Source: Fibrobacter sp. UBA1313
GTDB taxonomy: Bacteria; Fibrobacterota; Fibrobacteria; Fibrobacterales; Fibrobacteraceae
Reading direction: 5' to 3'
Assembly (NCBI GenBank): GCA_002307115.1
Contig: DBTP01000215.1
Coordinates: 1 to 19,513 of the forward strand
DNA length: 19,513 nt
In this document: piece after piece, positions 6,695 through 14,451 of the stretch
Layout of the letters: every line of letters begins with the position of its first letter
Position numbering within the stretch: position 1 is the stretch's first letter
Made by a program: the position numbers and the translations under genes
Notes under the pieces: generated by a model
Told to the model about the DNA's origin: nothing
What the model saw: the letters and a program-made list of their open reading frames with translations, nothing else
Database searches by the model: none

Positions 6695-8311
6695 TTATTC
6701 GAGAATCGTGATCGTCAAAGTATCTCTTTTTTGAGGATCTGCTTTGCTAAGGGCAATAAGCCGCCCGGTATCACCACCTATACCGAGGCCATAAATTTTG
6801 TTCGCGCTAATGAGTTGCTCGGTGCCTGAACAGGTACTTGTAGAGTAAGCCGCAGAACCAATATAAGCAAGATCTTCACAAGGAATATACCAGTAAACCG
6901 TATTACTTGCAGTGGTTGGGGTCACGCCCATGACCAAATCCGAAAGTACGAGAGAATCGCCCTGGGTTACACTCATGGTACTGTATATTTTCCCTTTGTC
7001 TTCATCATAAAAATAAAGATCGGTCACAAAGCTTGGACGTTGGATAAATGTCTTAAGTGTGAGTTCCTGAGTTTCTGTTTTAGGGGGGGAGTTTAAACGG
7101 GTATAATGCAAATAATAAGGCCCATCGCTTTTGGCAACATAGACGTAATTTGCGGTGGTGATTGCGGCTATAGAATCCCCCGATTTATTCAGAATGGCAT
7201 AAGTGGCAGGGTAGGATGGACCTGTATAGTAACCTTCGATTTCGTGGAATACATAAAGGCTGTCTCCTTTTTTAAGGTCAGCGAGCCATACGTACTGATC
7301 TTGGCGCAGGTAATATTTAGCGGCATCATTACGGGGGCGCACAATGGTAAGGGTATCTCCCACTTTTTGGATGGAGTCTGGCCAAGCAAAATATTCACCT
7401 TTGTCGAGTTCTCTCGCTGTGGCAGAGGCTTTAAAAAATGCGTATGGCCCTGAGATGTATGTGGCGAAAGAAAGGGGCTTAATTGTGATTTTCCAAGTCG
7501 TAGAATCTTGAGGGAGTAGTTGTTGATCAATGGAATCCGCATTAGAGGCAATCGTTTTGCCTTTTTCATCGGTCAGTGTGATTGCACTCAGCAGGGATAT
7601 TTTTGTCGCTCCCGATGTTTTGAAACTCGTATTTTTCGCATTGACGTTGATACTATATCCTACAGGGGTCGTCAGATTCAAATTCAGTGAATCGGCACCA
7701 GTCCCAATCAAGAAAAAGCCTTGGAGGGTGTCACCCATAGTAAATGGGGCTGTTGTGGTATCCCCGATATAGCGGTAGTAGGCTTTTTGAATTTCTATTG
7801 CGATTCGAAGATGGGAGTCTGTTCCAAAGGTCCCGCATAATTCAACAAAGTAATAGCCACTTTTTTCTGTGGTAATAAATGTATTGGAAAGAAGATTAGC
7901 TCCTTCGCCAGGGTATGTATAATTCTTATAAATTTCGGTTTCATTTTCGATCACCGGTTCTGTAGGTATTAGTGGCCCTGCTATTTCTTCTCGAACACGA
8001 AGCGTATCGCTTTTAATAGAGGTGGTTGCACTCCGAATGGTGATTCTTGTCCCAGAAGGTAATTCGCCCAAGAACAAGCGGAGAGGACTTTCGATGGAAT
8101 CCGAAAGATAAAAGTTTGCGGTATCACCCGAAATGAGTGTATCGAGGTAATCCACATCGAGACGGTTGGAATAGGAGGAGCTTGAACTTTCAAGGCTTGA
8201 AGAAGAGGAGCTACTGTCCTCTTTGGGGTCACTACTCTTATCATCACCGCATGCGGTGAGACCTAGCAAAGAAATGAGAACAGGAAAAAAGAAATATGGT
8301 TTCAATATCAT
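6695..8311 (-). CDS. Surface lipoprotein with Ser-rich linker and beta-rich repeat modules (function unknown)
   Basis: The 538-residue product has a type II signal peptide with lipobox LTAC (lipidated Cys21), then an acidic, serine-rich linker (about 26-48) of the kind seen in Fibrobacter lipoproteins. The rest is beta-rich and appears to hold three degenerate related modules: about 58-170 (GDTANFYL to SGYYFVELCG), 183-297 (GDTLQGFFL to GPYAFFKA) and 317-404 (VGDTLTIV to DGPYYLHY). Each starts near a GD(T/S)-hydrophobic strand and ends in a (S/D)GxYxxxx strand, recalling bacterial pre-peptidase (PPC) or Ig-like domains. A final domain (about 425-538) holds a possible disulfide, Cys478-Cys494. 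No catalytic motif is visible, so a structural or binding role is likely. GAGGAG overlaps the stop region of the upstream beta-helix gene, and the 10-bp gap implies co-transcription and probable translational coupling. Confidence 0.85.
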   Translation of the reverse strand: MILKPYFFFPVLISLLGLTACGDDKSSDPKEDSSSSSSSLESSSSSYSNRLDVDYLDTLISGDTANFYLSDSIESPLRLFLGELPSGTRITIRSATTSIKSDTLRVREEIAGPLIPTEPVIENETEIYKNYTYPGEGANLLSNTFITTEKSGYYFVELCGTFGTDSHLRIAIEIQKAYYRYIGDTTTAPFTMGDTLQGFFLIGTGADSLNLNLTTPVGYSINVNAKNTSFKTSGATKISLLSAITLTDEKGKTIASNADSIDQQLLPQDSTTWKITIKPLSFATYISGPYAFFKASATARELDKGEYFAWPDSIQKVGDTLTIVRPRNDAAKYYLRQDQYVWLADLKKGDSLYVFHEIEGYYTGPSYPATYAILNKSGDSIAAITTANYVYVAKSDGPYYLHYTRLNSPPKTETQELTLKTFIQRPSFVTDLYFYDEDKGKIYSTMSVTQGDSLVLSDLVMGVTPTTASNTVYWYIPCEDLAYIGSAAYSTSTCSGTEQLISANKIYGLGIGGDTGRLIALSKADPQKRDTLTITILE

Positions 8312-8321
8312 AGGGGACTCC

Positions 8322-11300
8322 TCAATTCAAAATATAAAAGCCTTGTTCTTTTTGGAATGCTTCGCCTACCACTTTTACCTTGTATTTTCCAGTGGGGAAG
8401 GATTTTGCATTGAATTTGAACGTCATTATTTTTTCACTTTCCATCTCTTGTTCTGCAACAATCATCATCCGTTTTCCAAATTCATTATAAATCTCGATTT
8501 GGACAAATTGAGGCTGACCAATGGTAAGATCAAAAGAACAAGCCAAAGTGTAAATGTCGATGTTCACTTTACCCATTTGGAAGCCACCTTGCATGACATC
8601 GCCACCGACGGTTTTGTTGCTATCAAAATAGCTCACATACAAGACCGGAGCTCCTGCTTTGCCCGCATCGCGTGAGGTAACCACGAGTCCCGTATCTTTA
8701 GGATTCACTGCAGATAAAATAATTGTGAAAAGGCCGGATTTGTGCTTGCGCTTCATAAATTCAGTGAAAGAGGGATTACGAAGGAAGGCTCCAAAAGGAG
8801 CATTCGGGTCTAAAGTAAGAACGCCCAGGTGTTTGGTGTACCGAGGGTCAATGCCACCACCTCGATTTTGATTCACTATGTAGGCATCTCCAGGAAGGTT
8901 CAAGTTGCCGGGGGCATTTGCCCAAGTGAGCTTCGATTCTTGCCATTCAACGCCTAATTTATCTTCTCCATAAGTGGGGATTGCTGGATCTTCCAAAAGA
9001 CCAAATACATTCCACTCTATGGGCTTATTGATGCTTTTCATATCCATGTTCAGTTGGAGTGCGGCATCGGACACTGGACCCGGTAAACCGGAAATGTCAA
9101 ATTTCAGGTAGATTTTTGCACTATTGGAAGGAGCGTTCCCTATGTGTAAAAGAGAATCACTACCATGAGGCGTATAAGCATCAAATTCAGAAATCCAGGT
9201 GTCCATGCCACGTCCACTGGACACGTTGTCTCCATTATGATCTTGCGTGGTAGTTCGCTGGTCGAATACATAGATGCGCACGGTATCGACACCTTTCATT
9301 TGACCATCATGGGCACTGAATTCAACGTGATAGCGTCCGCTGAATGTGAAACTGGCTTCAGTATTGTAGGCGCGCTGGTCTGCAAAAACAATTTTGCCAG
9401 GTCCGCTGAGTTTACTCCATTCAACAGGAACGGAGCAAAGTCCATCGGCGCGGCCATCATCGGTGACTTGTCCTGAAAGCTTTGCATTATCAGGGAGAAT
9501 CACGATCATGTCTTTAGGAGCTTTGGGGATTGGGGGGGTATTGACGCCTGTTTTGGGAATATAACCCACATAGAGTGGGAGGAATACGCCACCAGAGGGG
9601 CCTTTTTCTAAGTCGTCAGAAAATAATGTTTTGCTTTCCCCTTTGCGCGTTTCCTCAACGATTTTTTGGAATGCGTTTCCTTGCATCGCGGTTTCGCGAA
9701 GACCTTCAATGGAGAGGTTTGCGCTATCGTTCACAAATAAGGGGCGTGTCTTTGCTTTGGCATTGGAGATTACATGAATTCCTGCAATTTCTACTTCGCC
9801 TTGATCTCTGTTATGTAAAACGGTATTCCCATTTTCTGCTGTGAGCCCTAAAATCCATACGATGCCGCCGTTATTGATAATCTTTGTCCCATTGTCATAA
9901 TTCATATAAAGTTGGCGAGCCCAAACATGTTGCAAGTTGATAGTCATTGTGTTGATGGCGACGTCTTCGAGGTAAAGGTCACCCGCACCTAAAGTATCAC
10001 TCTCATAACTTTTTGTGCTCATATTTTTGAGAATCAGTGTTCTCCCAGATAGATGCTTGATTCCATTGCCAAAAGCAGAAAATCTTTCGATCGTGATTTC
10101 GTTAAACGTCCCATCATCAATGATAAATTTGCCCGTTCCATCAATGCGAGCTTCTGTGCCTAAAATGCGACGAATACGTTTTCTTATATGGATGTCTTTG
10201 TTGATTGTGTAACGTCCACCAGGAGAAAAATAAATCGTTTCGGCACCATCATCGATGGCTTGTTGAATGGCTTTGGAATCATCGGTTCCATCGCTGACGG
10301 TTCCACCATAGTCTCCTTGGATACCCACCCATTGGGCCGCCGGTTGTTGAGTGGTTTCCATGGTTTCTGCTACAGGTAATTTAATGGAGGATGGAGGCGT
10401 GTGGCAAAGAAATTCGGTGTTTGCAGAGGCATATTCTATGATCTCTGGGCCTTTGAGCCCTTTGCCGCCATGGGAGCTATTGTCTTCAATTGCTTGATTG
10501 TATTTGCTAGTGGAAACGCCACGGACAAAAAGCCCTGCTTCATTGATGATGGCTGGTATTTTTTCTTTTATTTTTCCTGGGACATATTCAAGCGTGCCAT
10601 CAATAAGAGTAAGCATCGCGTGTTCTCCTGCATTGTAAACCGCAGGAACTGCGTTACGACTCCGCAAGTTTCGGATGGTAAGGGATTGGTCATGATTTTC
10701 GATCCCATATTTCTTTTGCTCGGAAAGGTAGATATGTTCTAGAGTCATCCCGAAAAAGGGTGTGCGGGTAAAAATACCGACATCAAATCCTTTTATTTCC
10801 ACGTTCTTAACAAGGAGAGGACCGATGTTTTCTGCAAAACCCATGTCAATGCCCGCAACTCCTGCTCCATCACCAGAATAAATTTTCACATTCAGGATCG
10901 TTCCTTGAGTAGCGGCGTTGAAACGAATACCGATGGCTCCCGGGTTCCCTTTTCCTGTACGAAGACTGATGTCACGGATCGCATTGCGATAGCGAGGCAG
11001 TGGGCCCACACCTGTGTATAGGAGGGCGCGAGGCATTTCCGGGTTTTCAAAACCACGGCAATTGTCTTCTAACATCAAAATGGTGCCGCCCATACTTTCG
11101 CCTTGAAATATGGTTCTGCGATAAGATTTTTCAGGTTCGTCCGCACGTGGCCAGCTCAGTTGCTTGGAAATCTTGTAGACACCATGGGGAAGGTAAATGA
11201 TAAAGTCCCCATCGGGATGGTCATCGAGTGCTTGTTGAATCGCTTCGGTGTCGTCTACTTTTCCATCCCCTTTTGCATTGTAAGGATTTTTAGTGACATC

Positions 11301-11390
11301 AATGACAAGAGAACCTAAGGGAAATTCAACCATTTGGGCAAAGGATGTGACAACCACTGACAACAATAGGCATAAAGAAATACGAAACAC
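8322..11390 (-). CDS. Secreted double beta-helix protein (GH55/pectate-lyase-3-like) with DNRLRE/CBM96-like and T9SS-type C-terminal domains
   Basis: The 1022-residue product has a signal peptide (cleavage probably after SFA, residue 18). Two right-handed beta-helix modules of the pectate-lyase-3 type follow, each opening with the family signature: GDGKVDDTEAIQQALDD (41-57) and DGTDDSKAIQQAID (367-380). Tandem modules of this kind are typical of GH55 beta-1,3-glucanases and related phage and surface proteins. Then come a PKD/Ig-like domain (about 617-708), a DNRLRE/CBM96-like beta-sandwich (about 725-922, with AKIYLKFDISGLPG, ESKLTWANAPG and SRDAGKAGAPVLYVSY) and a C-terminal domain (about 938-1022) with IEIYNEFGKRM and FPTGKYKVKVVGE, ending in GFYILN, resembling T9SS type A sorting domains. 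It is probably secreted or cell-surface and polysaccharide-binding or -cleaving; I could not confirm catalytic residues. The start is GTG with GAGG 6-7 bases upstream. Confidence 0.88.
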   Translation of the reverse strand: MFRISLCLLLSVVVTSFAQMVEFPLGSLVIDVTKNPYNAKGDGKVDDTEAIQQALDDHPDGDFIIYLPHGVYKISKQLSWPRADEPEKSYRRTIFQGESMGGTILMLEDNCRGFENPEMPRALLYTGVGPLPRYRNAIRDISLRTGKGNPGAIGIRFNAATQGTILNVKIYSGDGAGVAGIDMGFAENIGPLLVKNVEIKGFDVGIFTRTPFFGMTLEHIYLSEQKKYGIENHDQSLTIRNLRSRNAVPAVYNAGEHAMLTLIDGTLEYVPGKIKEKIPAIINEAGLFVRGVSTSKYNQAIEDNSSHGGKGLKGPEIIEYASANTEFLCHTPPSSIKLPVAETMETTQQPAAQWVGIQGDYGGTVSDGTDDSKAIQQAIDDGAETIYFSPGGRYTINKDIHIRKRIRRILGTEARIDGTGKFIIDDGTFNEITIERFSAFGNGIKHLSGRTLILKNMSTKSYESDTLGAGDLYLEDVAINTMTINLQHVWARQLYMNYDNGTKIINNGGIVWILGLTAENGNTVLHNRDQGEVEIAGIHVISNAKAKTRPLFVNDSANLSIEGLRETAMQGNAFQKIVEETRKGESKTLFSDDLEKGPSGGVFLPLYVGYIPKTGVNTPPIPKAPKDMIVILPDNAKLSGQVTDDGRADGLCSVPVEWSKLSGPGKIVFADQRAYNTEASFTFSGRYHVEFSAHDGQMKGVDTVRIYVFDQRTTTQDHNGDNVSSGRGMDTWISEFDAYTPHGSDSLLHIGNAPSNSAKIYLKFDISGLPGPVSDAALQLNMDMKSINKPIEWNVFGLLEDPAIPTYGEDKLGVEWQESKLTWANAPGNLNLPGDAYIVNQNRGGGIDPRYTKHLGVLTLDPNAPFGAFLRNPSFTEFMKRKHKSGLFTIILSAVNPKDTGLVVTSRDAGKAGAPVLYVSYFDSNKTVGGDVMQGGFQMGKVNIDIYTLACSFDLTIGQPQFVQIEIYNEFGKRMMIVAEQEMESEKIMTFKFNAKSFPTGKYKVKVVGEAFQKEQGFYILN

Positions 11391-11427
11391 AAAAAACCTC
11401 GTGAGGGGATTACCTGCGATATGTCTT

Positions 11428-11435
11428 GAAATATA
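11428..11435 (-). promoter_or_regulatory. Candidate -10 element for the beta-helix/lipoprotein operon
   Basis: TATATTTC on the minus strand is one base off TAnnTTTG and would start transcription about 33 nt before the GTG. No convincing -35 is visible. It is divergent from the Omp85 gene promoter about 50 bp away. Confidence 0.3.
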
Positions 11436-11480
11436 TACTTATTCTCCATTCATGGCTTCTGTTGAATTCTTTTTATAACC

Positions 11481-11488
11481 TATCTTTG
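11481..11488 (+). promoter_or_regulatory. Candidate -10/-7 element (TATCTTTG) for the Omp85-like gene
   Basis: TATCTTTG matches TAnnTTTG exactly, with TTGAAT 19 bases upstream (11462-11467). The start site would be about 11493, giving a leader of only about 5 nt before the ATG at 11498. Confidence 0.4.
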
Positions 11489-11497
11489 GCTTTAGGA

Positions 11498-12778
11498 ATG
11501 AAGACTTTTTTTACTCCCCATTTTTTACTCTTTTGTGCGTTCCTGTCCTTTATGGGTTGGGGCTTTTCTTTTGCGACCATTACCCCCTCTTGTGAAGAGG
11601 GTTTACCGGTAACTAAAATCACATTTTCTGGGCTGAATAGTACGCGCCATCGAGTGGTTGCTCGGGAACTATTAAACCAGGTTTCAAAGCCCTTTTCTCT
11701 CCCACAATGGAATGCAGAACTCCGCCGTTTGCAAGGTTTGGATCTTTTTTCTGAAGTCACTTTAGCCTGTGAAAAGGGAGAAGGTGGTCTTGAAATTACA
11801 TATAAATTCACTGAGCTGTTTTATTGGATTCCTTCCCCGGCAGGGAAGAAAACAGATCAAGAGGGGTGGATGTTGGGCCTTGCTCTTGCTCATTTGAATC
11901 TTCTGGGAGATGACATTCGCGCAGAGGTGCAATACCGAGTGTCGCTAGATCCGTGGATGGATGCGCAGGAATACGCGTTTTACACCAGTTCTCCTTGGCT
12001 TTTGAATTATCCAGTGGGTTGGAATGTGGAATTTCTTCGAACGGATAGTTGGGATAATTTGCGAAATTATCAAGACCGCTCTTGGTATGCTCATGGAGAT
12101 TTGAAAGAAGCCCTGTGGAAATCCCTTGCTCCTTTACTTTCGGGCTCCTATCGCTATCTTGAAAAAGTGGGTTCTATTCCCGATGTGGGTGTAGGCGTTC
12201 TTTGGGATAACCGGGATGCTAAAATGGATTCTCGTAATGGTTTTTATGAGGAATTACGGGTGACTCAGTATGGCGGATTTTTAGGCGGTCCTGAGGACTA
12301 CCAGGAATATTTGTGGGATAGCCGTGTTTATCTTGGGGTGGATCGATTTATTTCTCATTTAGGATGGCTTGCCAGGTACCGCCCGGGAGATCAGGGTGTT
12401 TATGATCGGTTGCAACAAGGAGGCGCCAATTCATTGCGCGGTTTTGATTCTGATTCTGCAATCCATGGAAAACATGAAATTCTTTTGAATGCGGAAGAAC
12501 GATTTGTACTTTTGGAACGTCGTCCCGTTTCCGTTTTTGGTGCAAATTTCTTTTGGGGCTTGCAACTTGTGGGTGGTGTGGATGGTGCTTTTCTGTGGGA
12601 TGAGGGAGCACCAGGCTGGGATAATTATCGCTCTGCGGTGTATGCAGGAGTTCATTTGGTGATTCCTGCTTTAGATCGTCTTCGTATTGAAGTAGGCTAT
12701 AGTCCTGATGGAGATGGCCCCAAGATTGCGATCGGATTGTTTGAAAAAGCGGTATCCCAACGGTGGCGATCACGCTAA
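11498..12778 (+). CDS. Omp85/BamA-TamA family outer-membrane protein with a single POTRA domain
   Basis: The 426-residue product starts with a signal peptide (about 1-26). One POTRA domain (about 37-105) follows: TKITFSGLNSTRHRVVARELL, then the LRRLQGLDLFSEVTL turn and a GGLEITYKFTE strand. The rest is a beta-barrel with alternating hydrophobic strands and the Omp85 lid-loop motif RGF (314-316, in GGANSLRGFDSDS). BamA has five POTRAs and TamA three, so this is a reduced relative, perhaps for translocation or insertion of a particular partner. The last strand (RIEVGYSPDGDGPKIAIGLF) is followed by about 11 basic residues, unlike the usual terminal aromatic residue. The frame opens at 11426, but ATG 11498 gives a clean signal peptide and follows a promoter-like element. 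AGGA touches the ATG, too close for a normal Shine-Dalgarno. It is divergent from the beta-helix operon. Confidence 0.85.
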   Translation: MKTFFTPHFLLFCAFLSFMGWGFSFATITPSCEEGLPVTKITFSGLNSTRHRVVARELLNQVSKPFSLPQWNAELRRLQGLDLFSEVTLACEKGEGGLEITYKFTELFYWIPSPAGKKTDQEGWMLGLALAHLNLLGDDIRAEVQYRVSLDPWMDAQEYAFYTSSPWLLNYPVGWNVEFLRTDSWDNLRNYQDRSWYAHGDLKEALWKSLAPLLSGSYRYLEKVGSIPDVGVGVLWDNRDAKMDSRNGFYEELRVTQYGGFLGGPEDYQEYLWDSRVYLGVDRFISHLGWLARYRPGDQGVYDRLQQGGANSLRGFDSDSAIHGKHEILLNAEERFVLLERRPVSVFGANFFWGLQLVGGVDGAFLWDEGAPGWDNYRSAVYAGVHLVIPALDRLRIEVGYSPDGDGPKIAIGLFEKAVSQRWRSR

Positions 12779-12940
12779 ATTTTAGTGAAACGTTGTTTTT
12801 TTTTCACAAGAGGGGATAATAATCTTATTTTTTACCTCAATAAGTGAAGGGTACGTCTAAAAATTGGTTTGCGGGAATGAATTTGAACTATAGCGAAGTA
12901 CCACCGTTGATTTGATAGAAAATGAATTTTTGGAGAAAAA

Positions 12941-13543
12941 ATGCCAATAAACTACCTGGATTTGCCGATAGGTCCCAAGTATCCGTATGAAGTGGATTGC
13001 GTTGTAGAAATTCCTAAGGATACCAACGTTAAATATGAGTATGATGAACACTATCATGTGTTTCGTGTGGATCGATGTCTTTTGTCTTCAATGAGTTATC
13101 CTGCGAGTTATGGATTTATTCCAAGTACACTGGGTGATGATGGGGATGCTTTGGATATGCTCGTTTATAATTCTTCGGCTTTGAATACAGGATCTGTTGT
13201 GACCTGCCGTGTCGTTGGTGTTTTGGATATGACTGATGGAGGCAAAAAAGATTATAAGGTGCTTGGGGTTCCTCTGTTTATGCATCATCCCTTGCGTGAT
13301 ATTCACGATATCGATCCGATGTTTTTGAAAATTACGAGAAACTTCTTCCAGTATTACAAAGAACTGGAAGGGAAAAATGTGGAAATAGGTAGTTGGATGG
13401 ATGCAAAATTTGCGAGAGAAAAAGTGGTGGCCGCTCATGAGGCGTATTTCAGGACTCAAGTGCAACGGCCAGAAACCTGTTATCAGGAACCAGAAATCGA
13501 TGCCGATATGCAAGGATGTTCCTCCACATCCATGTTCATGTAG
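12941..13543 (+). CDS. ppa: Family I soluble inorganic pyrophosphatase
   Basis: The 200-residue product hydrolyses pyrophosphate to phosphate in the cytoplasm. Family I marks are complete: EIPKDTNVKYEYD (23-35), YPASYGFIPSTLGDDGDALDMLV (53-75) with the metal-binding Asp cluster, and LDMTDGGKKDYK (95-106) with the later catalytic Asp and Lys residues. The usual Pro in DGDPLD is Ala here (DGDALD), a mild variation. The last 25 residues (from about 176) form a cysteine-, serine- and acid-containing tail that ends in CSSTSMFM and looks like a lineage-specific extension. GGAG lies 7 bases before the ATG. The gene is monocistronic and has its own terminator. The 162 bp upstream are A/T-rich and show no clear promoter or gene. 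Confidence 0.96.
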   Translation: MPINYLDLPIGPKYPYEVDCVVEIPKDTNVKYEYDEHYHVFRVDRCLLSSMSYPASYGFIPSTLGDDGDALDMLVYNSSALNTGSVVTCRVVGVLDMTDGGKKDYKVLGVPLFMHHPLRDIHDIDPMFLKITRNFFQYYKELEGKNVEIGSWMDAKFAREKVVAAHEAYFRTQVQRPETCYQEPEIDADMQGCSSTSMFM

Positions 13544-13626
13544 TTTTATTCCCGATTGGACTCTAGGTCGAAATCAGCCGCTTCTCTTGTAACTTTATTT
13601 TTTTGAATTCTGTATTAACGCTCTTG

Positions 13627-13657
13627 AAGGACTCTCTTAAAATGAGGGTCCTTTTTT
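13627..13657 (+). terminator. Rho-independent terminator of ppa
   Basis: A 10-bp stem AAGGACTCTC/GAGGGTCCTT (one G-U pair) with a 7-nt A/T loop runs into TTTTTT. It lies 83 bp after the ppa stop codon and faces the end of rph. On the minus strand there is only a weak T-run, so it acts mainly on ppa. Confidence 0.85.
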
Positions 13658-13710
13658 AGTTTCGGTGGTTCTGGAGAGGTGCCGATTTTCCTGGATCTAT
13701 GCAAAAAAAA

Positions 13711-14433
13711 TTAAGGAAGTGTGTCGCCAATCAGTTCCATTTGCATGGACATGATATCCTTGCAAGCTTTTTCACCTAACGCAAGAAGTATATCCAGCGT
13801 CTTTTTGCTGAACGATGTATGTTCGCCAGTCCCTTGAATTTCAATGAATTCTTCCGCATCGCGCATCACAATATTCATGTCTACATCGGCAGCGGAGTCT
13901 TCTACATAGCAGAGATCTAAATTCGGTTCGCCTTTAACGATGCCCACAGAGATGGCGGTCACAACGTGTTGCAAAACAGGTGCATTTACCTGAATGCGAG
14001 GCTTTACTTTTTTGAGGGCAAGCGCTAAGGCCACGAACCCTCCGATGATACTCGCTGTGCGTGTGCCACCATCCGCTTCGATGACATCGCAGTCAACGAC
14101 GATTGCATTTTCGCCCAAGGCTTGTAAGTTTGCGGCACCGCGGAGAGACCGTCCAATAAGACGTTGAATTTCTTGAGTGCGACCGCTTGCGCCTTTGCGT
14201 TCACGATCCACGCGTTCATTGGTACTTTGTGGCATAAGCGCATATTCGGCGGTGATCCAACCCTTGCCTTTGCCCTTGAGCCAGTGAGGCACTTCTGGGA
14301 GGAGAGTGGCGTTGCAAATCACGCGAGTGCGACCCATTTCAATAAGCACAGAACCGTCCGCGCTGGAGACGAACCCTGGAATCATGCGGATAGGACGGAG
14401 TTCATTAAAATTTCTACTGTCAATTCTTGTCAT
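13711..14433 (-). CDS. rph: Ribonuclease PH
   Basis: The 240-residue product is a complete RNase PH, the phosphorolytic 3'-5' exoribonuclease that trims tRNA 3' ends and forms a hexamer. Signatures: NELRPI (10-15), GWITAEYALMPQST (58-71), the phosphate-binding GASGRTQEIQRLIGRSLR (81-98), DCDVIEADGGTRTASI (114-129) and the acidic active-site block DSAADVDMN. AGG lies about 8 bases before the ATG. It follows pheA by 18 bp and is the last gene of the nlpC-pheA-rph operon. Together with pnp, the window holds two phosphorolytic RNases. No clear terminator follows on the minus strand. Confidence 0.97.
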   Translation of the reverse strand: MTRIDSRNFNELRPIRMIPGFVSSADGSVLIEMGRTRVICNATLLPEVPHWLKGKGKGWITAEYALMPQSTNERVDRERKGASGRTQEIQRLIGRSLRGAANLQALGENAIVVDCDVIEADGGTRTASIIGGFVALALALKKVKPRIQVNAPVLQHVVTAISVGIVKGEPNLDLCYVEDSAADVDMNIVMRDAEEFIEIQGTGEHTSFSKKTLDILLALGEKACKDIMSMQMELIGDTLP

Positions 14434-14451
14434 GGGTTGCCTGTTTCTCGC

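Noticed and set aside
5937..6734. A 265-codon open frame on the plus strand opposite rpsD
   Set aside because: rpsD on the minus strand is an unambiguous full-length S4. The plus-strand frame runs over a terminator and the leader, and shows no family signature.
11426..11497. Upstream start for the Omp85-like gene
   Set aside because: The 24 extra residues precede a second, cleaner signal peptide and overlap promoter-like sequence; ATG 11498 is preferred.
12785..12807. GTGAAA/TTTCAC inverted repeat after the Omp85-like gene, considered as a terminator
   Set aside because: The stem is only 6 bp and A/T-rich, the T-run is inside the loop and arm rather than after the stem, so it is not a convincing terminator.
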